DNA of 64,000 bases. It comes from Litorimonas sp965205225 (lineage in GTDB: Bacteria > Pseudomonadota > Alphaproteobacteria > Caulobacterales > Maricaulaceae). The notes below the pieces were generated by a model that was not told the DNA's origin, did no database searches, and saw only the letters and a list, made by a program, of their open reading frames with translations. The stretch spans positions 868,001 through 932,000 of the forward strand of contig CBDBFZ010000003.1 in the NCBI GenBank assembly GCA_965205225.1, written 5' to 3'. Both the position numbers and the translations under genes were made by a program. Positions 17,901-26,786 of this stretch are shown here, in pieces; position 1 is the stretch's first letter; every line of letters begins with the position of its first letter.

Positions 17901-20900
17901 TATTGGCATTGATCGTGAACAGGGCCGCATCCGTCCCGGACAGGCTGTAGACTAGAGTGTCGCCATCCGCATCCGTCGCCGCCGCCATATAGGCTGCGGT
18001 CTGGTTCTCCTGCGCGTTGGCCGTGGCGGGCGAGGTGAAGGTCGGGGCATTGTCATTTTCATTCGTCACCGTGATGGCGACATTGTGGTCCGTGCTATTG
18101 GTGCCATCCGACGCGGTGACGATAATGTCATAGACATTATCCCCACCATCATCGCCCGGCGCCTCAAAGTCGGGCGCCGCCATAAAACTGACCTCGCCTG
18201 TAGTGGCATCGATCGTGAACAGGGCCGCATCCGTCCCGGACAGGCTATAGACTAGAGTGTCGCCATCCGCATCCGTCGCCACCGCCATATAGGCTGCGGT
18301 CTGGTTCTCCCGCGCGTTGGCCGTGGCGGGCGAGGTGAAGACCGGTATATTGTCATTGTCATTCGTCACCGTGATGGCGACATTGTGGTCCGTACTATTG
18401 GTGCCATCGGATGCGGTGACGATAATGTCATAGACATTATCCCCGCCATCATCGCCCGGCGCCTCAAAGTCGGGCGCCGCCATAAAACTGACCTCGCCTG
18501 TAGCGGCGTCGATCGTGAACAGGGCCGCATCCGTCCCGGACAGGCTGTAGACTAGCGCATTGCCATCCGCATCCGTCGCCGCCGCCTCATAGGCCACGGT
18601 CTGGTTCTCCTGCGCGTTGGCCGTAGCGGGCGAGGTGAAGACCGGTACATTGCCATTTTCACTCGTCACCGTGATGGCGACCGCCTGCTCTGTGTCAGTT
18701 GTGCCATCCGACGCGGTGACGATAATGTCATAGACATTATCCCCGTTCGCGTCGCCCGGCGCCTCAAAGTCGGGCGCCTCTATAAAACTGACCTCGCCTG
18801 TATCGGCATCAATCGTGAACAGGGCCGCATCCGTCCCGGACAGGCTGTAGACCAGAGTGTCGCCATCCGCATCCGCCGCCGCCGCCTCATAGGCCACGGT
18901 CTGGTTCTCCTGCGCGTTGGCCGTAGCGGGCGAGGTGAAGACCGGTATATTGTCATTGTCATTCGTCACCGTGATGGCGACATTGTGGTCCGTGCTATTG
19001 GTGCCATCCGACGCGGTGACGATAATGTCATAGACATTATCCCCGTTCGCGTCGCCCGGCGCCTCAAAGTCGGGCGCTTCTATAAAACTGACCTCGCCTG
19101 TATTGGCGTCGATCGTGAACAAGGCCGCATCCGTCCCGGACAGGCTGTAGACTAGAGTGTCGCCATCCGCATCCGTCGCCGCCGCCATATAGGCTGCGGT
19201 CTGGTTCTCCTGCGCGTTGGCCGTGGCGGGCGAGGTGAAGACCGGTATATTGTCATTTTCATTCGTCACCGTGATGGCGACATTGTGGTCCGTGCTATTG
19301 ATGCCATCCGACGCGGTGACGATAATGTCATAGATATTATCCCCACCATCATCGCCCGGCGCCTCAAAGTCGGGCGCCTCTATAAAACTGACCTCGCCTG
19401 TATTGGCATCGATCGTGAACAGGGCCGCATCCGTCCCGGACAGGCTATAGACTAGAGTGTCGCCATCCGCATCCGTCGCCGCCGCCATATAGGCTGCAGT
19501 CTGATTCTCCTGCGCGTTGGCCGTGGCGGGCGAGGTGAAGGTCGCTACATTGTCATTTTCATTCGTCACCGTGATGGCGACATTGTGGTCCGTGCTATTG
19601 ATGCCATCGGACGCGGTGACGATAATGTCATAGACATTATCCCCGCCATCATCGCCCGGCGCCTCAAAGTCGGGCGCATCTATAAAACTGACCTCGCCTG
19701 TAGCGGCATCAATCGTGAACAAGGCCGCATCCGTCCCGGACAGGCTGTAGACTAGAGTGTCGCCATCCGCATCCGTCGCCGCCGCCATATAGGCCACGGT
19801 CTGGTTCTCCTGCGCGTTGGCCGTAGCGGGCGAGGTGAAGATCGGTATCGAGACCACCTGCACCCCTGTCTCTATGCGCAGCTGCGCATTGCCGTCCCTA
19901 TAGACATTATAGGTGACGCCGTCTTCCGCCTCCGTCCCGGTCAGGGCGAATGAACTGCCACCCAGATCAACCCTGTCATCCACATCCCCTAGCACGTCGA
20001 GGCTCGCAACACCGCCCGCGCGCTCCTCCGTTACGTCAAATACGGCCCGCGCGTCCAGCACCAGGCTGTTGGCACCTGTGCCGGACAGGTCAAACAGTTC
20101 GACACTGTCCACGCCGGCATGGCCCGCCCCGGTCAGGTCAAGCGACAGGTCGGCCCCGTCCAACACCAAGCTGTCCTGGCCCGTGCCACCATCAATCGCC
20201 GCAAAGTCAAGGGAGGTAACGCGTATTGTGTCATCGCCCGCGCCGCCGCGCACCACATCATCCGTGGCAATCGCGGTAAAACTGTCCGCACCAGCATTGC
20301 CGGTGAAATTATCCACCGCCGCCGTGCCTGATGCCGTGACCGGCGTCAGGCTTTCCGTCCCCGTCGCCCTGCCATAGATCACATAGGTCTCGCCGGCCCC
20401 ACTGTCCTCATTCGGGTCGCCCCCGTAGGCCCCGATGATCAGATCATCATAGCCGTCGCCATTGACATCCCCCGCCGACGAAACGGAAAAGCCGGAACGG
20501 TCTTCTTCGTCGATCCCGTTGAGGATGAAGCCATTCGTGCCGTCCAGCGCCGACAGATTGAACCTGCCCCCTGTGCCCGGCGCGCTTGCCCCGCCATAGA
20601 CCACATAGGTCTCCCCGGCATTACTGTCCCCATTCGGGTCGCCCCCCCACGCCCCGATGATCAAATCATCATAGCCGTCGCCATTGACATCCCCCGCAGA
20701 CGAGACGGAAGCGCCGGAAAAGTCACTCCCGTCGATCCCGTTGAGGATGAAGCCATTCGTGCCGTCCAGCGCCGACAGATTGAACCTGCCCCCTGTGCCC
20801 GGCGCGCTTGCCCCGCCATAGATGACATAGGTCTCCCCGGCGTCACTGTCCCCGCCCGGGTCTGCCCTGTAGGCTCCGATGATCAGATCATCATAACCGT

Positions 20901-23900
20901 CGCCATTGACATCCCCCGCAGACGAGACGGACCATCCGGACCGGTCATATTCGTCGATCCCGTTGAGGATGAAGCCATTCGTGCCGTCCAGCGCCGACAG
21001 ATCCAGTACACCGTCCGTACCCGGCGCGCTTGCGCCGCCATAGACCACATAGGTCTCGCCGGCGTTACTGTCCTCATTCGGGTCGGCTTCCCTGGCCCCG
21101 ATGATCAGATCATCATAGCCGTCGCCATTGACATCCCCCGCAGACGAGACGGACCGGCCGGACTGGTCACTCCCGTCGATCCCGGTCAGGGTAAAGCCGT
21201 TGGTCCCGCTCAGCGCCGACAGATCCAGCACACCGTTCGTACCAGGCGCGCTTGGCCCGCCATAGATCACATAGATCTCGCCGGCGTTACTGTCCTCATT
21301 CGGGTCGCCCCCGTAGGCCCCGATGATCAGATCATCATAGCCGTCGCCATTGACATCCCCCGCAGACGAGACGGACCGCCCGAAACGGTCATCCGCGTCG
21401 ATGCCGTTGAGGATGAAGCCATTCGTGCCGTCCAGCGCCGACAGATCCAGCTTACCTCCTGTGCCCGGCGCGCTCGCCCCGCCATAGACGATATAGGTCT
21501 CGCCGGAACGAGAACCATTCGGGTCGGCCCAATCGGCCCCGATGATCAGATCATCATAGCCGTCGCCATTGACATCCCCCGCAGACGAGACGGAACCACC
21601 GGAGCGGTCAAGCCTGTCGATCCCGTTGAGGATGAAGCCATTCGTGCCGTCCAGCGCCGACAGATCCAGCTTACCTCCTGTGCCCGGCGCGCTTGCCCCG
21701 CCATAGACGATATAGGTCTCGCCGGAACGAGAACCATTCGGGTCGGCCCAATCGGCCCCGATGATCAGATCATCATAGCCGTCGCCATTGACATCCCCCG
21801 CAGACGAGACGGAAGTGCCGGAATAGTCCCGCGCGTCGATCCCGGTCAGGGCAAAGCCGTTGCTGCCGTCCAGCGTGGAGAGTTCGACCAGAGCATTATC
21901 CGTCACCGTGATGGCGACGGACTGGTCCGTACAATTGGTGCCGTCGGATGCGGTGACGGTGATGTCATAGACATTATCCCCGTCCGCGTCGCCCGGCATC
22001 TCGAAATCGGGTGCCGCTATAAAACTGACCTCGCCTGTATTGGCATTAATCGTGAACAGGGCCGCATCCGTCCCGGACAGGCTGTAGACTAGCGCATCGC
22101 CATCCGCATCCGCCGCCGCCGCCATATAGGCCACGGTCTGGTTCTCCTGCGCATTGGCCGTGGCGGGCGAGGTGAAGGTCGGGGCATTGTCATTTTCATT
22201 CGTCACCGTGATGGCGACATTGTGGTCCGTGCTATTGGCACCATCCGACGCGGTGACGATAATGTCATAGACATTATCCCCACCATCATCGCCCGGCGCC
22301 TCAAAGTCGGGCGCCGCTATAAAACTGACCTCGCCTGTATTGGCATCAATCGTGAACAGGGCCGCATCCGTCCCGGACAGGCTATAGACCAGCGCATTGC
22401 CATCCGCATCCGTCGCCGACGCCTCATAGGCTGCGGTCTGGTTCTCCTGCGCATTGGCCGTAGCGGGCGAGGTGAAGACCGGTATATTGTCATTTTCATT
22501 CGTCACCGTGATGGCGACATTGTGGTCCGTACTATTGGCACCATCCGACGCGGTGACGATAATGTCATAGACATTATCCCCGCCATCATCGCCCGGCGCC
22601 TCAAAGTCGGGCGCCTCTATAAAACTGACCTCGCCTGTATTGGCATCAATCGTGAACAGGGCCGCATCCGTCCCGGACAGGCTGTAGACCAGAGTGTCGC
22701 CATCCGCATCCGTCGCCGCCGCCTCATAGGCCACGGTCTGGTTCTCCTGCGCATTGGCCGTGGCGGGCGAGGTGAAGACCGGTATATTGTCATTTTCATT
22801 CGTCACCGTGATGGCGACATTGTGGTCCGTACTATTGGTACCATCGGACGCGGTGACGATAATGTCATAGACATTATCCCCGCCATCATCGCCCGGTGCC
22901 TCAAAGTCGGGCGCCGCCCTAAAACTGACCTCGCCTGTATTGGCATCAATCGTGAACAGGGCCGCATCCGTCCCAGACAGGCTGTAGACCAGAGTGTCAC
23001 CCTCCGCATCCGGTGCTCTATGGGCCGTAATCCGGTTCTCCGCGACGTTGACCCGGTCGATGTTCCCGTCCGCGTCATCGTCGAACTCGCTCCGGTCGGT
23101 TGTGCCGTCATTGTCGTCGTCGAAATCGGTTCGGATCAGGTCGCCGTCCGAATTATACGTGTAGGCCTCGCTCCGGTCGGTTGTGCCGTCATTATCGTCG
23201 TCGAAATTGGTCTGGCTCACCCTGTCGTTCGCATCATATGTGTAGGTCTCGGACCGGTCGATCGTGCCGTCCGCGTCATCGTCGAAATTGGTCCGGTCCC
23301 GGTTACCGTCCGCATTTTGCGTGTAGAACTCGCTCCGGTCGGTTGTGCCATCACCATCACCGTCGAAATCGGTCCGATTCAGGGTGTTGCTGCCGTCCGT
23401 ATTCCGGTGAACCGTCCGGTCGATAGTGCCGTCATCATCGTCATCCCATTCCACACGCTCCCAGCGACCGGCCTCATTCAGGTGGATCGTCCGGTCGATA
23501 TTGCCGTCATCGTCCAGGTCGGCGTCCCTCCGGGTCACGCGCCGGTTGCCGTCTTCATCAAACGCGTAGTGAGTGATCCGGTCGGCTGTGCCGTCCCCGT
23601 CATCGTCGAAATCGACCCGGGTCCGGTTGCTGTCCGCATTGTGAGTGTAGAACTCGCTCCGATCGGTTGTGCCGTCACCATCTTCGTCGAAATCGATCCG
23701 GTTGATGGTGCCGCTGCCGTCCGTATTCCGGTGAACCGTCCGATCGATCGTGCCGTCATCGTCGTCATCCCATTCCACCCGCTCCCAGCGACCCTCCGCA
23801 TTCAGACGGGCCGTCCGGTCGATCATGCCGTCATCGTCCAGGTCGAAATTGATCCGGACTCGGTTACCGTCATCGTCATCGTCATAGATGTAGGCCTCGC

Positions 23901-24228
23901 TCCGGTCGATCGTGCCGTCATCGTCCAGATCGACTTCCCTCCGGGTCACGCGCTGGGTGCCGCCGCTGTCAAACGCATAGTGAGTAATCCGGTCGATGGT
24001 GCCGTCATCGTCCAAATCCCTATCCACCTGCACCCAGCGACCGTCCTCATCCAGATGCGCGATCCGGTCGATATTGCCGTCTTGGTCGGGGTCGAACTCA
24101 ATCCGGTCTGGGGTGCCGTCCCCGTCAGTATCGACCTCGAACCGGTCGGGGGTGCCGTCCCCGTCAGTGTCTATCTCGGTCTGGACTTCCTGTGATAGGG
24201 TTGGTATGGTCTTGAACATGGCTGGCAT
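14980..24228 (-). CDS. Giant calcium-module surface protein, paralogue B (3082 aa)
   Basis: Complete paralogue. Residues 1-390 are Ca-loop/YD-like repeats; 391-776 four cadherin-like repeats (the first shortened at its start); 778-1286 seven FG-GAP repeats; 1286-1459 RTX-like module; 1459-2259 eight cadherin-like repeats; 2259-2768 seven FG-GAP repeats; 2768-2939 RTX-like module; 2939-3082 the conserved tail, with T-D-P repeats, two N-N-D-L-W-type repeats and the ending M-I-L-P-E-M-E-I-V-T-A-D-M. The start is the ATG of MPAMFKTIPTLSQE, with TAAGG just upstream. No signal peptide or membrane segment is visible. The acidic-hydrophobic end suits type I secretion (inference). The gene runs away from yqgE on the same strand, with a 424-bp gap. 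The two propeller-RTX halves are near duplicates. Confidence 0.9.
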   Translation of the reverse strand: MPAMFKTIPTLSQEVQTEIDTDGDGTPDRFEVDTDGDGTPDRIEFDPDQDGNIDRIAHLDEDGRWVQVDRDLDDDGTIDRITHYAFDSGGTQRVTRREVDLDDDGTIDRSEAYIYDDDDDGNRVRINFDLDDDGMIDRTARLNAEGRWERVEWDDDDDGTIDRTVHRNTDGSGTINRIDFDEDGDGTTDRSEFYTHNADSNRTRVDFDDDGDGTADRITHYAFDEDGNRRVTRRDADLDDDGNIDRTIHLNEAGRWERVEWDDDDDGTIDRTVHRNTDGSNTLNRTDFDGDGDGTTDRSEFYTQNADGNRDRTNFDDDADGTIDRSETYTYDANDRVSQTNFDDDNDGTTDRSEAYTYNSDGDLIRTDFDDDNDGTTDRSEFDDDADGNIDRVNVAENRITAHRAPDAEGDTLVYSLSGTDAALFTIDANTGEVSFRAAPDFEAPGDDGGDNVYDIIVTASDGTNSTDHNVAITVTNENDNIPVFTSPATANAQENQTVAYEAAATDADGDTLVYSLSGTDAALFTIDANTGEVSFIEAPDFEAPGDDGGDNVYDIIVTASDGANSTDHNVAITVTNENDNIPVFTSPATANAQENQTAAYEASATDADGNALVYSLSGTDAALFTIDANTGEVSFIAAPDFEAPGDDGGDNVYDIIVTASDGANSTDHNVAITVTNENDNAPTFTSPATANAQENQTVAYMAAAADADGDALVYSLSGTDAALFTINANTGEVSFIAAPDFEMPGDADGDNVYDITVTASDGTNCTDQSVAITVTDNALVELSTLDGSNGFALTGIDARDYSGTSVSSAGDVNGDGYDDLIIGADWADPNGSRSGETYIVYGGASAPGTGGKLDLSALDGTNGFILNGIDRLDRSGGSVSSAGDVNGDGYDDLIIGADWADPNGSRSGETYIVYGGASAPGTGGKLDLSALDGTNGFILNGIDADDRFGRSVSSAGDVNGDGYDDLIIGAYGGDPNEDSNAGEIYVIYGGPSAPGTNGVLDLSALSGTNGFTLTGIDGSDQSGRSVSSAGDVNGDGYDDLIIGAREADPNEDSNAGETYVVYGGASAPGTDGVLDLSALDGTNGFILNGIDEYDRSGWSVSSAGDVNGDGYDDLIIGAYRADPGGDSDAGETYVIYGGASAPGTGGRFNLSALDGTNGFILNGIDGSDFSGASVSSAGDVNGDGYDDLIIGAWGGDPNGDSNAGETYVVYGGASAPGTGGRFNLSALDGTNGFILNGIDEEDRSGFSVSSAGDVNGDGYDDLIIGAYGGDPNEDSGAGETYVIYGRATGTESLTPVTASGTAAVDNFTGNAGADSFTAIATDDVVRGGAGDDTIRVTSLDFAAIDGGTGQDSLVLDGADLSLDLTGAGHAGVDSVELFDLSGTGANSLVLDARAVFDVTEERAGGVASLDVLGDVDDRVDLGGSSFALTGTEAEDGVTYNVYRDGNAQLRIETGVQVVSIPIFTSPATANAQENQTVAYMAAATDADGDTLVYSLSGTDAALFTIDAATGEVSFIDAPDFEAPGDDGGDNVYDIIVTASDGINSTDHNVAITVTNENDNVATFTSPATANAQENQTAAYMAAATDADGDTLVYSLSGTDAALFTIDANTGEVSFIEAPDFEAPGDDGGDNIYDIIVTASDGINSTDHNVAITVTNENDNIPVFTSPATANAQENQTAAYMAAATDADGDTLVYSLSGTDAALFTIDANTGEVSFIEAPDFEAPGDANGDNVYDIIVTASDGTNSTDHNVAITVTNDNDNIPVFTSPATANAQENQTVAYEAAAADADGDTLVYSLSGTDAALFTIDADTGEVSFIEAPDFEAPGDANGDNVYDIIVTASDGTTDTEQAVAITVTSENGNVPVFTSPATANAQENQTVAYEAAATDADGNALVYSLSGTDAALFTIDAATGEVSFMAAPDFEAPGDDGGDNVYDIIVTASDGTNSTDHNVAITVTNDNDNIPVFTSPATANARENQTAAYMAVATDADGDTLVYSLSGTDAALFTIDATTGEVSFMAAPDFEAPGDDGGDNVYDIIVTASDGTNSTDHNVAITVTNENDNAPTFTSPATANAQENQTAAYMAAATDADGDTLVYSLSGTDAALFTINANTGEVSFIEAPDFEAPGDDGGDNIYDIIVTASDGINSTDHNVAITVTNDNDNAPTFTSPATANARENQTAAYMAAATDADGDALVYSLSGTDSALFTIDAATGEVSFIEAPDFEAPGDDGGDNIYDIIVTASDGTTDTEQAVAITVTDVNELVPLSSLDLSSLDGSNGFALTGIDARDYSGRSVSSAGDVNGDGYDDLIIGADWADPNGFRSGETYIVYGGASAPGTDGVLDLSALDGTNGFILNGIDRLDQSGISVSSAGDVNGDGYDDLIIGADWADPNGSRSGETYIVYGGASAPGTGGKLDLSALDGTNGFILNGIDADDRFGRSVSSAGDVNGDGYDDLIIGAYGADPNGNSSGETYIVYGGASAPGIGGRFNLSTLNGSNGFTLTGIDGDDNSGRSVSSAGDVNGDGYDDLIIGARYGDPNEDSAAGETYVVYGGASALGTGGELDLSDLDGTNGFILTGIDGADQSGSSVSSAGDVNGDGYDDLIIGAHMADPNGDSDAGETYVIYGGASAPGTNGVLDLSALDGRNGLILNGIDGSDFSGASVSSAGDVNGDGYDDLIIGAWGGDPNGDSNAGETYVVYGGASAPGTGGRFNLSALDGTNGFILNGIDEEDRSGFSVSSAGDVNGDGYDDLIIGAYGGDPNEDSGAGETYVIYGGATGTESLTPVTASGTAAVDNFTGNAGADSFTAIATDDVVRGGAGDDMISVTALDFAAIDGGTGQDTLVLDGAGLVLDLTGAGHAGVDSFELFDLSGTGANSLVLDAQAVFDVTEERAGGVASLDVLGDADDRVDLSGSSFALTGTAAEDGVTYNIYRDGNAQLRIEDGVSFTLAAAGAQSAESKTDPKTDTGIDPVADPRTDPESGAIRLDGALMNPDPLVNSDLWNNDLWDDLWADEVKSLDQPVHIDEDAILIPLSDPLSFGPLASGLLPGPWGDLMYWPGLESHPAMQNDLAMILPEMEIVTADMDDF
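15223..15252 (-). repeat. 15-bp coding repeat, two copies, in gene B tail
   Basis: Two copies of CCATAGATCATTATT or a one-base variant, encoding N-N-D-L-W-type units. The copy number at this position differs among paralogues: none in C, one in E and F, two here, three in D, five in G. Confidence 0.8.
17460..19855 (-). repeat. Eight tandem cadherin-like repeats in gene B
   Basis: Eight 300-bp units between the two propeller-RTX blocks of gene B. The A-P-D-F-E-A-P-G-D core recurs every 300 bp from about 19660 to 17560. A further four units lie at about 21905-23055. Confidence 0.85.
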
Positions 24229-24260
24229 GGCCTTACATTTCCAAATGAGTATTATTTGGC

Positions 24261-24277
24261 GGTCATGTCACATGACC
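24261..24277. promoter_or_regulatory. Perfect palindrome upstream of gene B
   Basis: GGTCATGTCACATGACC, 33 bp before the gene B start, identical to the site before gene A. Candidate operator; function unknown. Confidence 0.35.
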
Positions 24278-24354
24278 TTGGCTGTGGATCAAGTGTTTCA
24301 TTAGGGAGACCGATTGATATCTGATGCGCCGTTAGGGTCTTGGCCAACACAGAT

Positions 24355-24393
24355 TCTTATCGCGGACCCTTATCGCGGGCCCTTATCGCGGGA
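24355..24393. repeat. 13-bp tandem repeat, three copies
   Basis: Three copies of the CCTTATCGCGGRC unit, one fewer than in the matching position before gene A (14374-14425). Confidence 0.8.
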
Positions 24394-24479
24394 CTGCGGC
24401 ATGGCGGTATAATCGCATCGTGGGTTTTTGACGGCCTCATGAATCGGGCGGGCTTTGATCTCTCTATCGAAACCCAACT

Positions 24480-24577
24480 GGCCCCGACCCTCCGGCCCCG
24501 ACCCTCCGGCCCCGACCCTCCGGCCCCGACCCTCCGGCCCCGACCCTCCGGCCCCGACCCTCCGGCCCCGACCCTCC
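24480..24577. repeat. 14-bp tandem repeat, seven perfect copies
   Basis: Seven identical head-to-tail copies of GGCCCCGACCCTCC between yqgE and gene B. The unit length is not a multiple of three. The short frames through it are periodic artefacts and are not called as genes. Confidence 0.9.
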
Positions 24578-24652
24578 GGCAAGGCGATAGCGTCATCCTC
24601 GACACCTTATCATAACATAGAGCAAGAAACGCTGGAGTCAGATGTGCAGGGG

Positions 24653-25249
24653 TCAGGCGCTCCCGCTAAATGCGGAGAGCTGCGCCGGCCTAATGCCGAT
24701 ACGCGCCAAAGCCTGCGCCCATTTCGCATCCAGATCTTCGCCGAAGACGAGTGTGTCGTCGCCTCCGGCGAGCAACCAGGCATTATCGGCGATTTCATTT
24801 TCCAGCTGGCCGGGTCCCCAACCGGCATAGCCGACCGCGAGCATGGCGCGCTGCGGTGCGTTTTCCGTCACCAACGCTTCGAGGACGTCCTTGGTTGACG
24901 TCAGGCCGAGCGTATCGGAGATTTTTAGAGAGCTGTCCTCGTGGAACCAGTCTGCCGAGTGGAGAACAAACCCCCGGTCAATATCAACGGGCCCGCCTTC
25001 GAGAACCGGTGCGTCGGCGACGCGGACCTGCCCGTCAACACCGACATGATCCAGCAGATCGGAGATGACGAGATCGAGTTTGCCGCGATTGACGACAATT
25101 CCCATCGCGCCAGAGGCATCATGGGAGCAGAGAAAGATCACGGTCTGGCGGAACCGTGGATCGCCCATGGCCGAGGTTGCAATCAAATATTGACCGCTGT
25201 AACTTTGATAGAAGTCGCTATCAGACGCTTTGTTTTTATGGCTCGCCAT
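24653..25249 (-). CDS. yqgE: YqgE/AlgH family protein (UPF0301)
   Basis: Small cytoplasmic protein of about 198 aa, normal for the family; biochemical role unknown. Family hallmarks are present: G-Q-Y-L-I-A-T-S-A-M-G-D-P-R-F near the N-terminus, G-A-M-G-I-V-V-N-R, L-E-G-G-P-V, R-G-F-V-L-H-S and G-Y-A-G-W-G-P-G-Q-L-E-N-E-I near the end. I chose the ATG at 25249. A GTG at 25258 would add three residues, but a good promoter places transcription start near 25258. It is divergent from the peroxiredoxin gene. Its last 55 bp or so resemble segments in four spacers of the giant-gene array, which suggests the array was copied from this junction. Confidence 0.9.
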   Translation of the reverse strand: MASHKNKASDSDFYQSYSGQYLIATSAMGDPRFRQTVIFLCSHDASGAMGIVVNRGKLDLVISDLLDHVGVDGQVRVADAPVLEGGPVDIDRGFVLHSADWFHEDSSLKISDTLGLTSTKDVLEALVTENAPQRAMLAVGYAGWGPGQLENEIADNAWLLAGGDDTLVFGEDLDAKWAQALARIGIRPAQLSAFSGSA

Positions 25250-25264
25250 CCCGCCCACATGGGA

Positions 25265-25293
25265 ATTATTTGGTGAATTTCAAGAATTGCCAA
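25265..25293 (-). promoter_or_regulatory. Putative promoter of yqgE
   Basis: On the minus strand TTGGCA (25293-25288) and AATAAT (25270-25265) are 17 bp apart, each one base from the sigma-70 consensus. The start would fall near 25258, giving a very short leader. The -35 box overlaps that of the divergent promoter. Confidence 0.45.
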
Positions 25294-25316
25294 GTGTAGC
25301 ATTTGCATGGTATCTT
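25287..25316 (+). promoter_or_regulatory. Putative promoter of peroxiredoxin gene
   Basis: TTGCCA (25287-25292) and TATCTT (25311-25316) are 18 bp apart, 36 bp before the chosen ATG. The box shares bases with the yqgE -35 box, so the two promoters would compete or be regulated together. Confidence 0.4.
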
Positions 25317-25331
25317 ATCGACCAACGATAA
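25315..25331. promoter_or_regulatory. Inverted repeat TTATCG-N5-CGATAA
   Basis: A perfect 6-bp inverted repeat with a 5-bp spacer starts within the predicted -10 box of the peroxiredoxin promoter and covers the expected transcription start. This is a classic repressor position. The cognate regulator is not identifiable from the sequence. Confidence 0.35.
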
Positions 25332-25351
25332 CTTTTGACGAGAGACTTTCT

Positions 25352-25831
25352 ATGCCTATTGAAGTCGGCGCTGCTGTTCCAGAAGCCACATTCATGACGA
25401 TGGGGGATGACGGACCGGCTCCGGTGAGCGCGTCCGATCTATTTTCCGGTAAGCGCGTTGTGCTGTTTGCCGTGCCGGGGGCCTATACACCGACCTGTTC
25501 GGCCAAACATTTGCCGAGCTTCAAGGTGCATTCGGCGACCCTGAAAGCCAAGGGTGTGCACACGATTGCCTGCACGTCGGTCAATGATGTGTTTGTCATG
25601 GATGCGTGGGGCAAGGATCAGGACGCTGACGAGGTGGTCATGCTGGCGGACGGGAACGGGGCCTTTGCCAAGGCGGTCGGGCTGGAGCTGGATGCGTCCG
25701 GTTTCGGCATGGGAACGCGCAGTCAGCGTTACGCCATGGTCGTCAATGATGGAACTGTCGAAAATCTCTTCGTTGAAGGGCCCGGCGAGTTCAAAGTCAG
25801 CTCAGCGGAGCATGTGCTCGACAATCTGTAG
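25352..25831 (+). CDS. Peroxiredoxin, Prx5-like (thioredoxin fold)
   Basis: A 159-aa cytoplasmic thiol peroxidase that would reduce hydrogen peroxide or alkyl hydroperoxides with thioredoxin, glutaredoxin or glutathione. The active-site motif P-G-A-Y-T-P-T-C-S-x-x-H-L-P places the peroxidatic cysteine at C49, with T46 and P42 in the usual positions. A second cysteine at C74 (A-C-T-S-V-N-D) is at a common Prx5 position. R126 lies in the segment S-Q-R-Y-A that normally carries the active-site arginine. Length is typical. The start at M-P-I-E-V-G is preferred to one 45 bp upstream because it has the GAGAGA ribosome site and fits family N-termini. The SPFH gene follows after 37 bp. Confidence 0.93.
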   Translation: MPIEVGAAVPEATFMTMGDDGPAPVSASDLFSGKRVVLFAVPGAYTPTCSAKHLPSFKVHSATLKAKGVHTIACTSVNDVFVMDAWGKDQDADEVVMLADGNGAFAKAVGLELDASGFGMGTRSQRYAMVVNDGTVENLFVEGPGEFKVSSAEHVLDNL

Positions 25832-25868
25832 GCGATAGCCGTCCATAAAATAACATGGGAGACGATGA

Positions 25869-26786
25869 ATGGGGTTTGGACAAATTTTGGTGTTGCTAGC
25901 GGTCGCGCTAGTGCTTTTTTTCGTCTCTCGAGCGGTCACAGTCGTGCGGCAGGGGTGGGAATATACGGTTGAAAGCTTTGGCCGCTATACGCGTACGCTC
26001 AAACCTGGTCTGACCTTCCTGATCCCTTTCTATGAGCGTATCGGTCATAAGGTGAATATGCGCGAGCGGGTGATTGATGTGCCCAGTCAGGATGTCATCA
26101 GCAAGGATAATGCAATGGTCACGGCGGATGCGGTCGTGTTCATTCAGGTGATTGATGCGCGGCAAGCCGCCTATGAGGTCAATAATCTCGATCATGCCAT
26201 TCAGAATCTCTGCCTCACCAATGTTCGGACCGTTGTTGGCTCAATGGACCTTGATGAAGTGCTGTCCCGCCGGGATGAAATCAATGCGCGCCTGCTGACC
26301 GTCATTGATCGTGCGACCGATCCCTGGGGCACGAAAGTGACCCGGATTGAAATCAAAGATCTGTCGCCGCCTGCCGACATCACTCAGGCCATGAATAAGC
26401 AGATGAAAGCCGAGCGTGAAAAGCGGGCGGATATCCTGACTGCTGAAGGGTTGAAACAGAGCCAGATCCTCAAAGCCGAGGGCGAGAAAGAAGCCTCGGT
26501 GCGTGAAGCCGAAGGCCGCCGCGAAGCCGCCTTCCTGGACGCTGAAGCGCGCGAACGCGAGGCTCAGGCCGAAGCCAAAGCAACATCAATGGTGTCTGAA
26601 GCGATCGCCAGGGGCGACGTCAATGCGATCAACTATTTCGTGGCGCAAGACTATGTGAAGGCGTTCGAAAAACTTGCGACCTCGCCCAATCAGAAAACCT
26701 TGATCGTACCGGTTGAACTGTCTTCGCTGGCCGGAACGGTCGCGGGGCTGAAAACGCTGATCGAAAACGGAAAGGGCGACGCATGA
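25869..26786 (+). CDS. SPFH/band 7 membrane protein (QmcA/paraslipin type)
   Basis: A 305-aa protein with one N-terminal membrane segment (about 3-20), then an SPFH/stomatin domain (about 25-190; V-R-Q-G-W-E-Y, L-K-P-G-L-T-F-L-I-P-F, D-V-P-S-Q-D-V-I-S-K-D-N). An Ala/Glu-rich coiled coil (about 190-245; A-E-G-E-K-E-A-S) and a conserved C-terminal segment follow. Family members form large oligomeric rings at the inner membrane and are linked to protease control and membrane organisation. The partner NfeD-type gene overlaps by 4 bp (ATGA), the usual arrangement, so the two are translationally coupled. A GGGAGA ribosome site lies 8 nt before the ATG. Confidence 0.93.
   Translation: MGFGQILVLLAVALVLFFVSRAVTVVRQGWEYTVESFGRYTRTLKPGLTFLIPFYERIGHKVNMRERVIDVPSQDVISKDNAMVTADAVVFIQVIDARQAAYEVNNLDHAIQNLCLTNVRTVVGSMDLDEVLSRRDEINARLLTVIDRATDPWGTKVTRIEIKDLSPPADITQAMNKQMKAEREKRADILTAEGLKQSQILKAEGEKEASVREAEGRREAAFLDAEAREREAQAEAKATSMVSEAIARGDVNAINYFVAQDYVKAFEKLATSPNQKTLIVPVELSSLAGTVAGLKTLIENGKGDA

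Noticed and set aside
24357..24605. Short frames rich in G-R-R-V-G-A or R-P-S-G-P-D-P-P-A-P through the 14-bp repeat
   Set aside because: Purely the translation of a 14-bp tandem repeat in several frames; no start signal.
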